The notes: generated from the sequence alone by a model not told the origin. Shown: positions 1 to 5,455, counted from the first letter of the stretch. The stretch: DNA of 5,455 bases from Verrucomicrobiales bacterium (GCA_007123195.1 SKLO01000077.1:1-5455); one strand, 5' to 3'. A program made the numbers and translations.

Positions 1-1125
1 ATCTCCACGGTCGACTTCGCCCCGGACACCGAAACCATCGACTTCGGCTCCAGCTTCGGCAGCGGCTTCAGTGCCGGCGGGGCCGGTGCCACCATGGGCG
101 GTGCCGGTGTGCCGTTTGCCATGAAAAGCCGCTGCAGCCGCCCCGAGCGGATCGAACTGCTGCAGCGACACGGCGGCACCGTGCAAGTGGAAAGCGCCGT
201 GGAACGGTCGCTCGACTGGCTCCAGGCCCAGCAAAACGACGACGGCTCATGGGGCACCGCCAGGCCCGCCGCCATGACCGGGTTCGCCCTGCTGTGCTAC
301 CTCGGCCGCTGCGAAACCCCCGACTCCCCGAAATACGGCGACACCGTGATGAACGGCATCATGTATCTGGTGGAACTGGGCCTGCAGAACGACGGCATCT
401 TCTCCAACGACCCCGCCGCCAACAACATGCCCTACCAGCACGGCATCGCCACCTACGCCCTCGGCGAGACCTACGCCATGGCCCGGATGGGCAACCGCCG
501 CCTGCCCGGCGTGCGCGAGGCGTTCGAGCGCGGTGTTGAAATCATCATCGACGGCCAGAACCGCGACGGCGGCTGGGTTTACGGCTACACCGGCCAGGGC
601 CACGGCGACACCTCGGTGACCGGCTGGCAGTATCAGGCGCTGCGTGCCGCGCAAACCACCCAATTGCAGTTCAGCGGCCTCAACCGCGCCATGCGCCGGA
701 CCAGGGAATACCTCGAAGGGGTTCAAGGCCCCCAGGGTGCCTTCGGTTACCGCGGCCGCGGCGACAAGCACAGCCTGGCCGGGCTCGGCGCCCTCGGTCT
801 CCAGCTGCTGGGCCGTCCGAACGCCCGATCCACCCGCAACGCCATCGACTTCATCAGCCAACAGCCTGAGCTGAGCTGGGAGAACTTCGAGAACTACACC
901 TGGTACTACAACACCCAGGCCATGTTCAACGCCGGCGGCGAGGCGTGGGAAAACTGGAACAAGCAAATGCTGCCGATCCTGCTGGAGAAGCAGAACGAAG
1001 ACGGCAGCTGGCCCCGCGAGCCGCACGACTCGGTCGTCGCCTCAAACCGCGCCGGCGCCGACTGGCAAATCTACCTGACCACCATGAACACCCTCAATCT
1101 GGAGATCTACTACCGCTATTTGCCG
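1..1125 (+). repeat. Tandem gene duplication, copy A
   Basis: This segment aligns codon for codon with 2399-3523 at a constant offset of 2398 bases and no insertion or deletion. I counted about 65 amino-acid differences over 343 aligned residues (residues 33-375), which is about 81% identity by hand. Exact nucleotide identity is patchy. The longest perfect block I found is 42 bases (340-381), and 118-150 and 154-182 are also identical. The true left edge of the duplication lies outside the window. Confidence 0.92.
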
Positions 1126-1167
1126 GCTGCCAGCGACGTCGACGACTTCGACATCTTCGACCAGTGA
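1..1167 (+). CDS. Squalene-cyclase-like alpha/alpha-toroid protein, upstream paralogue (5' end outside window)
   Basis: The frame is open from base 1 and ends at TGA 1165-1167, giving 388 visible residues. The in-frame ATG at 94 is not the likely start, because the codons before it (including TIDFGSSFGSGFSAG) match the interior of the downstream paralogue, where that stretch begins at residue 384. Visible order: Gly/Ser-rich linker (about 1-36), then a toroid domain to about 375. The toroid shows prenyltransferase/squalene-cyclase (QW-like) repeats: QNDDGSWG near 78, QNRDGGW near 186, GPQGAFGYRGRGDK near 243 and QNEDGSW near 331. The tract GDTSVTGWQYQALRAAQ lies near 202-218. No DXDD or DCTAE motif occurs in a toroid context. 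If the missing 5' part resembles the downstream gene, this is a membrane-anchored protein with the toroid outside the cytoplasm; that is inference. Its substrate or ligand is unknown. The next gene starts 82 bases downstream, so co-transcription is plausible. Confidence 0.9.
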   Translation: MSTVDFAPDTETIDFGSSFGSGFSAGGAGATMGGAGVPFAMKSRCSRPERIELLQRHGGTVQVESAVERSLDWLQAQQNDDGSWGTARPAAMTGFALLCYLGRCETPDSPKYGDTVMNGIMYLVELGLQNDGIFSNDPAANNMPYQHGIATYALGETYAMARMGNRRLPGVREAFERGVEIIIDGQNRDGGWVYGYTGQGHGDTSVTGWQYQALRAAQTTQLQFSGLNRAMRRTREYLEGVQGPQGAFGYRGRGDKHSLAGLGALGLQLLGRPNARSTRNAIDFISQQPELSWENFENYTWYYNTQAMFNAGGEAWENWNKQMLPILLEKQNEDGSWPREPHDSVVASNRAGADWQIYLTTMNTLNLEIYYRYLPAASDVDDFDIFDQ

Positions 1168-1249
1168 ATGATTGCACCGTTGCGGACCCGCCGATTACCT
1201 TGACCTTGCCGGACAGGCCCCGCCACCGACGATTGTCCAAGCCCCACCG

Positions 1250-3565
1250 ATGAACACCGAGCTCGACACCCTGCGACAGGCCGTTGCCGAACAACCCGAC
1301 GACTGGCCCGCCAGACGCGAGCTTGCGGCGTCCCTGTTCGCCGCCGGACAACGGATCGAAGCCGCCCAGAGACTGATCGAGACTCCGGTCACGCCGCCCA
1401 CCGAGGAAGATCTCCAGTTCACCATTGAGCTGATCGGCAGGATCGACCCCGGCCAGGCCGAATCGTTCGCCGATCTGGTGCTGCAATCGGATCCGGCCAA
1501 TCCGGCCACCCATGTCGGCCGCGCGTTCGCCGCCCTATGCCACGGCGACACCGCCAAGGCTTCCACCCACTACGCCACCGCGCGCGCCATCCAACCGGAC
1601 TACGCCAGCCCGGCCCTCGAGGCCAAGCTGCAGCAAGCCGGATGGCATGACAGCCCGACCCGGGCGACGCCCCAGCCCGCCAGCCCGCCACCGGTCCGTC
1701 ACGAACCGGTGGCTCTCGATCACCACCTCGCTGCCGTCATTGCCGCCGCGCTCAGTTCCACTCGGAGCGGGCACCTGACTCTGCCAGCCGCCCCCGTTTC
1801 TGCCGACGAGCATGCCGCCGTCGCCTCACCGGGCACCGTCAACGCCCTGCTCGGCAACGGCCAACAACCCGTCGCCACCCACCAAGCCGCCGCCGCCCCC
1901 CTCGATCTCGCGACCGCCAACCAGCATCCTGCCGCCGCCCCGTTCCTCACCTTGCCACCGGAAGCCCTCGGCAACCGCGCACAGGCCACTGCCGTTGCGA
2001 CCGGCTCCCTACCCCTGGAAGCCACGGTCGTCCCTCCGGCCGGGGAACCCGCCACCCCCCTCAGCCCCGAGCAGGAAGCCGAACTGGAGGAAGCCAGACA
2101 GGAAGCCAAACTCGCCGCTGCCATCGCCCACAGCGCCCGCTCCACCCATTCCAAGGAAAAGACCACCGCCTTCACCGTGGCCGTGCTGGCCCACATCGCC
2201 ATCCTGGTGTTGCTGGCCCTGGTCATCGTGGCGCCGGCCCTCATGCCGGCCCCCGAGATCGTCGCCGTCACCGCCCCGGTCACCTCCCAAACCGAACTCC
2301 AGAGCCGTCAGGTCGCTCCCGTCGTCCAGCGAACCCCGGCCGCCCCCTCGCGCCAAACCACCCAGATCCTCAATGCCGCCGGACCTTCCGACGTCTCCAT
2401 CTCGTCGGTCGAGTTCACTCCGGACATCGACACCATCGACTTCGGCTCCAGCATCGGCAGCAGCTTCAGCGCCGGCGTCAGCGGCGCCGGAATCGGCGGC
2501 GCCGGGGTGCCGTTCGCCATGAAAAGCCGCTGCAGCCGCCCCGAGCGGGTGGAACTGCTGCAGCGACACGGCGGCACCGTTGAAGTCGAGATGGCCGTCG
2601 AACGCTCGCTCGAATGGCTGCAGCGAAACCAGAACTCCAACGGCTCATGGGGCAGTTCCCGTCCAGCCGCCATGACCGGGTTCGCCTTGCTCTGCTACCT
2701 CGGGCGCTGCGAAACCCCGGATTCCCCGAAATACGGGGACACCGTGATGAACGGCATCATGTATCTGGTGGAACTGGGCATGCAGAACGACGGCCTGTTC
2801 ACCCACGACCCCGCCAATCGCCACTTCCCCTACGAACACGGCATCGCCACCTACGCCCTTGGCGAAACCTATGCCATGGCCCGCATGGGCAATCGCCGCC
2901 TGCCCGGCGTGCGCGAGGCCTTCCAGCGCGGGGTCGACATCATCCTCAAGGGCCAGAATCGCGACGGCGGCTGGGTCTACGGCTACACTCGCGAAGGCAA
3001 CGGCGACACCTCGGTCACCGGCTGGCAATACCAGGCCCTTCGCGCCGCCCAAACCACCGGCCTGCAGTTCAGCAACCTCAACGGCCACATCCGCCGCACG
3101 CGCGAGTATCTGAACGACGTCCAGGGACCGCAAGGATCGTTCGGCTACCGCGGCCGAGGCGACAAGCCGTCGCTCGCCGGCCTCGGCGCGCTCGGTCTCC
3201 AGCTGATGGGCGCCGGCCACACCAGTTCGGCCGAGAAGGCCATCGAATTCATCAAGAACCGCCCCGCCATGACCTGGCAAACCTACGAACTCTACACCGC
3301 CTACTACAACACCCAGGCCGTGTTCAATGCCGGCGGCGAGGCCTGGCAGAAATGGAACCAGCAAATGCTGCCCATGCTGCTCGAACGGCAAAACGACGAC
3401 GGCAGCTGGCCGCGTGAACCCCATGACTCGGTGGTCGCCTCCGGCCGCGCCGGCGCCGACTGGCAGATCTACCTGACCACCCTCAACACCCTCAACCTGG
3501 AAATCTACTACCGCTACCTGCCGGTCGCCTCCAGCCGCGAGTTCAACATTTTCGACCAGCGTTAG
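1250..3565 (+). CDS. TPR-like / single-TM / squalene-cyclase-like toroid membrane protein, downstream paralogue
   Basis: This is a complete gene of 771 codons ending at TAG. ATG 1250 is preferred over an in-frame TTG at 1172, because a TPR-style helix (TELDTLRQAVAEQPDDWPAR) begins right after it. No Shine-Dalgarno sequence precedes either. Domains: TPR-like helices (about 4-130, clearest at 84-118); Ala/Pro-rich low-complexity linker (135-270); charged helix with likely coiled-coil character (272-303); one transmembrane helix (about 306-331); linker with TIDFGSSIGSSFSAG (395-409); toroid (420-758). The basic residues RSTHSKEK just before the helix predict an N-terminus inside and a toroid outside. 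QW-like repeats are at 461-468, 512-517, 569-575, 625-639 and 714-720. GDTSVTGWQYQALRAA spans 585-600. Squalene-hopene cyclase DXDD and the Asp/Cys zinc ligands of protein prenyltransferase beta subunits are missing. Automatic annotation would probably say 'terpene cyclase/mutase family' or 'prenyltransferase repeat protein'; I would not infer terpene chemistry. The architecture is well supported, but the function is unknown. Confidence 0.93.
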   Translation: MNTELDTLRQAVAEQPDDWPARRELAASLFAAGQRIEAAQRLIETPVTPPTEEDLQFTIELIGRIDPGQAESFADLVLQSDPANPATHVGRAFAALCHGDTAKASTHYATARAIQPDYASPALEAKLQQAGWHDSPTRATPQPASPPPVRHEPVALDHHLAAVIAAALSSTRSGHLTLPAAPVSADEHAAVASPGTVNALLGNGQQPVATHQAAAAPLDLATANQHPAAAPFLTLPPEALGNRAQATAVATGSLPLEATVVPPAGEPATPLSPEQEAELEEARQEAKLAAAIAHSARSTHSKEKTTAFTVAVLAHIAILVLLALVIVAPALMPAPEIVAVTAPVTSQTELQSRQVAPVVQRTPAAPSRQTTQILNAAGPSDVSISSVEFTPDIDTIDFGSSIGSSFSAGVSGAGIGGAGVPFAMKSRCSRPERVELLQRHGGTVEVEMAVERSLEWLQRNQNSNGSWGSSRPAAMTGFALLCYLGRCETPDSPKYGDTVMNGIMYLVELGMQNDGLFTHDPANRHFPYEHGIATYALGETYAMARMGNRRLPGVREAFQRGVDIILKGQNRDGGWVYGYTREGNGDTSVTGWQYQALRAAQTTGLQFSNLNGHIRRTREYLNDVQGPQGSFGYRGRGDKPSLAGLGALGLQLMGAGHTSSAEKAIEFIKNRPAMTWQTYELYTAYYNTQAVFNAGGEAWQKWNQQMLPMLLERQNDDGSWPREPHDSVVASGRAGADWQIYLTTLNTLNLEIYYRYLPVASSREFNIFDQR
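2399..3523 (+). repeat. Tandem gene duplication, copy B
   Basis: This is the partner of 1-1125, carried inside the downstream toroid gene. Differences from copy A cluster around 3210-3300 (after the GALGLQLMG segment), where about 20 of 30 residues differ. The haemless toroid core and the GDTSVTGWQYQALRAAQ tract are unchanged. Because the visible part of copy A starts at base 1, the sequence cannot show whether the TPR-like and transmembrane regions (1250-2398) were duplicated as well. Confidence 0.92.
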
Positions 3566-3641
3566 CCCGCGACCAGCCACGGCATCACCCGCCAGCCTCG
3601 CCGCGTTTGACCATCCGCCGGTTTCCAGCCACTGTGCGGCC

Positions 3642-4169
3642 ATGACCACGCCCGCGTCCGCGCCCCCCTCCAGCCCCGCCCGGCAGCGCCGGTCGGCGCC
3701 ATCCCTCTCCGCCGCCCTGCTCCTGGTCGGCCTCACGATCCCCGCCTGCGAGCCCGCACCCCCCGGCCCGGGAACCGATCCGGCCCCCGACCAGCCGGTC
3801 AGCTTTGCCAACGACATCCGTCCGTTGCTGCGCGAACTCTGCGTCAACTGCCATCACCAGGGGGCGCTGATGGGGAATCTCAACCTCGAGAACCGGCAGC
3901 TCGCCATGCGTCCACGCGAGGGCGCTCCGTTGTTGGTGCCCGGCGAGCCCGATCAAAGCCGCTTCTATCAGGTGCTGAACCTCCCCGCAGACGATCCCTC
4001 CGCCATGCCGCCCACCGGCCACCACATCGAGGACGGGGAACTGGCGCTGTTCCGTCGCTGGATCGAACAGGGTGCCCAATGGCCGGACGGCCCCGACGGC
4101 GCGGTGCCGCCTCTGGCCCCGATCACTGAAGACGTCAGCCCAGAGCCCGGTCCCGGCCCGGGCCTCTGA
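3642..4169 (+). CDS. Predicted lipoprotein with a single PSCyt1-type (planctomycete cytochrome c) haem domain
   Basis: This 175-residue protein has a basic N-region (RQRR, 14-17), a hydrophobic stretch (about 19-33) and a lipobox-like IPAC with Cys36, so export and lipid anchoring are likely; Pro at the -2 position is slightly atypical. After a Pro-rich spacer, VSFANDIRPLLRELCVNCHH (53-72) holds the covalent haem motif CVNCH (67-71). Downstream come LNLENRQLAM (80-89), VPGEPDQSRF (99-108), MPP (122-124, a candidate axial Met) and the family-typical close FRRWIEQGAQW (137-147). This order is that of the PSCyt1 domain, which more often forms part of very large DUF1549/DUF1553 proteins; here it stands alone. 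The expected role is extracytoplasmic electron transfer or haem-based sensing, with the partner unknown. It begins 76 bases after the toroid gene, and no Shine-Dalgarno sequence is visible. A GC-rich hairpin overlaps its stop codon. Cytochrome identity is secure; the exact start is likely but not proven. Confidence 0.87.
   Translation: MTTPASAPPSSPARQRRSAPSLSAALLLVGLTIPACEPAPPGPGTDPAPDQPVSFANDIRPLLRELCVNCHHQGALMGNLNLENRQLAMRPREGAPLLVPGEPDQSRFYQVLNLPADDPSAMPPTGHHIEDGELALFRRWIEQGAQWPDGPDGAVPPLAPITEDVSPEPGPGPGL
4142..4167 (+). other. GC-rich hairpin overlapping the cytochrome stop codon
   Basis: AGAGCCCGG (4142-4150) can pair with CCGGGCCTCT (4158-4167), forming nine base pairs with one bulged C (4163) and a 7-base loop. 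No run of T follows, so this is not a canonical intrinsic terminator. It could slow transcription or protect an RNA end, or be a by-product of GC-rich sequence. A second, mutually exclusive hairpin (CTGAT 4166-4170 with ATCAG 4181-4185) overlaps its 3' arm. Confidence 0.3.
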
Positions 4170-4275
4170 TCGCCTCCGGTATCAGGCTCAGCCAAGCCAA
4201 GGTGCCCGCGCCCGGCGTCAACCGCCCTCCCCCCGGCACCGGCCTCGTGCGCGGCGACCGCTTCGAAACACGCGC

Positions 4276-4289
4276 CCATTTTATAATGG
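4276..4289 (+). promoter_or_regulatory. Candidate -10 promoter element within a short palindrome, upstream of lemA
   Basis: A perfect TATAAT (4282-4287) sits in a rare AT-rich patch in the middle of the 223-base gap between the cytochrome gene and lemA. It lies inside the inverted repeat CCATT-TTAT-AATGG (4276-4289), which might also bind a regulator. No good TTGACA-like -35 box is present at the usual spacing (the nearest is cttcg around 4261-4265), so the promoter would be of the weak-35 kind. Transcription from it would start near 4293-4296 and leave a leader of about 100 bases. I see no other feature in the gap 4170-4392 apart from the hairpins near its left end. Confidence 0.38.
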
Positions 4290-4392
4290 CGGGCCGAAGA
4301 CCGGGCCTGCAACGTGGCGCCATGAACCACAGCTTTCAGCAAGGCCTCCCGCTGCGCCCGGCCCGCTTCAACCCGTCTTCACCCCCGGCGCC

Positions 4393-4998
4393 ATGACCAC
4401 ACCACCAACATCACTGCCCCTGGCCTCCATCGCAGACGCCTGGTGGCTGGTCCTGATTCTGGCCGCCCTGCCCCTGCTGTGGCTGATCATCACCTACAAC
4501 GGCCTGATCAGCTGCCGTAACCGCATGCGCCACGCCTCCAGCGGCATCGATGTCCAGCTGAAAAAACGCCACGACCTGATCCCCAACCTCGTGCAAACCG
4601 TGCGCGGCTTCATGCAGCACGAGCGCGAGGTGCTCGAACGCGTCACCCAACTGCGCACCGAGGCCCGCGAACGCCGGCTCGACGATCCCTCGCGCCTCGA
4701 CGGCGAACGCGAGATCGGCTCCTGCCTCAGCCTCATCCGTGCCCGTGCCGAAGCCTACCCCGAACTCCGCTCCAGCGACCACTTCATCCTCCTCATGCGC
4801 ACCCTCAACGAAATCGAGGAACAAATCTCCGCCAGCCGCCGCTCCTACAACGCCGCCGTCGAACACCTCAACAACATGGTCGAATCCTTCCCCTCCAACC
4901 TCGTCGCCGGATGGTTCGGATTCACCCTGGCCGATTTCTTTGAGGCGATCGAATCGGAACGCGCCGCCCCGAACGTCGCCACCGGCCTCGGCACCTGA
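4393..4998 (+). CDS. lemA: LemA family membrane protein
   Basis: This 201-residue protein is of normal length for the LemA family. One transmembrane helix (about 17-34, WWLVLILAALPLLWLIIT) is followed at once by the family signature YNGLISCRNRMRHASSGIDV (35-54) and LKKRHDLIPNLVQTVRGFM (56-74), then HEREVLERVTQLR. The C-terminal part holds AEAYPELRSSDHF, SRRSYNAAVEHLNNMVESFP and SNLVAGWFGF. This is the known short N-terminus, membrane anchor and extended helical bundle. The open frame extends upstream to 4072 without a stop, but that part overlaps the cytochrome gene and has no LemA similarity; ATG 4393 lies just before the anchor. No Shine-Dalgarno sequence is visible. The molecular role of LemA proteins is poorly defined; they are associated with the cell envelope. 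The gene is followed after 56 bases by a DUF3137-type gene, its frequent partner, so the two are probably co-transcribed. Confidence 0.95.
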   Translation: MTTPPTSLPLASIADAWWLVLILAALPLLWLIITYNGLISCRNRMRHASSGIDVQLKKRHDLIPNLVQTVRGFMQHEREVLERVTQLRTEARERRLDDPSRLDGEREIGSCLSLIRARAEAYPELRSSDHFILLMRTLNEIEEQISASRRSYNAAVEHLNNMVESFPSNLVAGWFGFTLADFFEAIESERAAPNVATGLGT

Positions 4999-5054
4999 CC
5001 GCCCTCCAGGCCCTGACATCCGCCCAAGCCGGGCACCGCCATGAACGCATCGCC

Positions 5055-5455
5055 ATGAGCACCGCCATCGACCAGGTCATCCAGCAGGTGCGCACCGAAC
5101 TGGCGCCGCTCGAGCCCCAGCGCGAGCAGATCCTCGCCGCCAACCGCCGCGACTACCTGATCGCCACCCTCGGCGCCGGGGGCGGCCTGCTGCTGGCCTT
5201 CATCGTCATGACCGCCGGCGCCCGCAACCCCGCCCCCGGCTTCATCCTCGGCGCGGTCGGCTTCATCACCGCCATCATTTTCTTCATCCGCGCCCACAGC
5301 CGCGCCTCCGGTTTTCGCCAGCAGATCAAACTGCTGCTCGTGCGCCGCCTGCTCGACGCCATCCAGCCCGGCCTCCACTACGACCCCGCCGCCGGCATCC
5401 CGCTGCCCGTGTTCACCGCCGCACGCCTGTTTTCCCACAGCGCCGACCGCTACCA
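5055..5455 (+). CDS. DUF3137-type membrane protein (3' end outside window)
   Basis: The frame is open from ATG 5055 to the window edge: 133 whole codons and two bases, so the protein is incomplete. Residues 1-33 form an amphipathic or charged helix (IDQVIQQVRTELAPLEPQRE). Two hydrophobic segments follow (about 34-54 and 63-78), joined by a short loop (RNPAPG), which form a helical hairpin. A conserved-looking soluble part then begins: FRQQIKLLLVRRLLDAIQPG, LHYDPAAGI and FTAARLFSHSADRY. The pattern 'K...V..L...I.PGL.Y.P..GI....F....LF.....RY' fits DUF3137 as I remember it, and such genes commonly lie directly after lemA. The biochemical function of the family is unknown. An earlier ATG at 5041 is in another frame and stops after five codons (TGA 5056-5058, overlapping this start). 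No in-frame ATG or GTG was seen upstream as far as the end of lemA. No Shine-Dalgarno sequence is visible. Confidence 0.82.
   Translation, partial: MSTAIDQVIQQVRTELAPLEPQREQILAANRRDYLIATLGAGGGLLLAFIVMTAGARNPAPGFILGAVGFITAIIFFIRAHSRASGFRQQIKLLLVRRLLDAIQPGLHYDPAAGIPLPVFTAARLFSHSADRY

Noticed and set aside
94..96. ATG 94 as the start of the upstream toroid gene
   Set aside because: In-frame codons before it, from base 1, match the interior of the paralogue, so the gene begins outside the window.
1128..1155. DVDD near the C-terminus of copy A, which matches the squalene-hopene cyclase DXDD pattern
   Set aside because: It lies in the variable tail after the toroid, is absent from copy B, and is not in the structural context of the catalytic motif.
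1200..1236. Possible promoter in the 82-base gap between the toroid genes (TTGACC at 1200-1205)
   Set aside because: No AT-rich -10 element lies at suitable spacing. The same applies to TTGACC at 3607-3612 before the cytochrome gene.
1172..1249. TTG start for the downstream toroid gene, adding 26 residues
   Set aside because: The extra residues are unremarkable, while the TPR-like helix begins right after ATG 1250; ATG is the simpler start.
2614..3417. 267-codon + strand frame inside the downstream toroid gene
   Set aside because: Its Arg/Pro-rich product with no domain is the alternate-frame reading of the toroid; a matching shadow appears in copy A at 249-539.
2645..3847. 400-codon open frame on the - strand across the downstream toroid gene and into the cytochrome gene
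   Set aside because: It is antisense to two well-supported genes and its product is Gly/Ala/Val-rich without recognisable motifs. A similar shadow covers copy A (247-1026, -), as expected from GC-rich codon bias.
4072..4392. N-terminal extension of lemA to a 308-residue protein
   Set aside because: It overlaps the cytochrome gene, has an Arg/Pro-rich composition and no LemA similarity; ATG 4393 directly precedes the membrane anchor.
4202..4396. 64-codon ORF across the lemA upstream region
   Set aside because: It runs through the candidate promoter, has a Pro/Arg-rich composition and no recognisable domain.

Overview
The window is one co-directional stretch of a GC-rich bacterial chromosome (about two-thirds G+C by eye) with five protein genes, all on the + strand. 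The first and last run off the window edges. Two lines of evidence point to the Verrucomicrobiota/Planctomycetota side of the PVC group, with Verrucomicrobiota the better fit. One is a pair of large squalene-cyclase-like alpha/alpha-toroid proteins carrying the conserved tract GDTSVTGWQYQALRAAQ, which I recall from verrucomicrobial genomes. The other is a stand-alone cytochrome domain of the 'planctomycete cytochrome c' type. The assignment rests on family recognition, not on a search.

Region 1 (1-3565) is a tandem pair of paralogues. The upstream copy is cut at its 5' end and shows only a Gly/Ser-rich linker and the toroid domain. The downstream copy is complete: 771 codons if it starts at ATG 1250. 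It has a TPR-like N-terminal region, a long Ala/Pro-rich linker, a short charged helix, one transmembrane helix, a second linker, and a C-terminal toroid predicted to lie outside the cytoplasmic membrane. By hand alignment the two toroids are about 80% identical with no internal gap. The family's known catalytic signatures (DXDD, DCTAE, prenyltransferase zinc ligands) are absent, so a binding or scaffold role is as likely as an enzyme.

Region 2 (3642-4169) encodes a small predicted lipoprotein with a single CxxCH haem site and an MPP motif.

Region 3 (4393-5455) is a lemA gene followed by the 5' part of a DUF3137-type membrane protein gene, a recurrent bacterial gene pair. A perfect TATAAT inside a small palindrome in the 223-base gap before lemA suggests that this pair has its own promoter.

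All five proteins are predicted to be membrane-bound or exported, so the locus looks like cell-envelope functions. Nothing in the sequence proves that they act together. No tRNA, rRNA, CRISPR array, insertion sequence or integration site was seen. The part most worth following up is the tandem TPR-TM-toroid pair.
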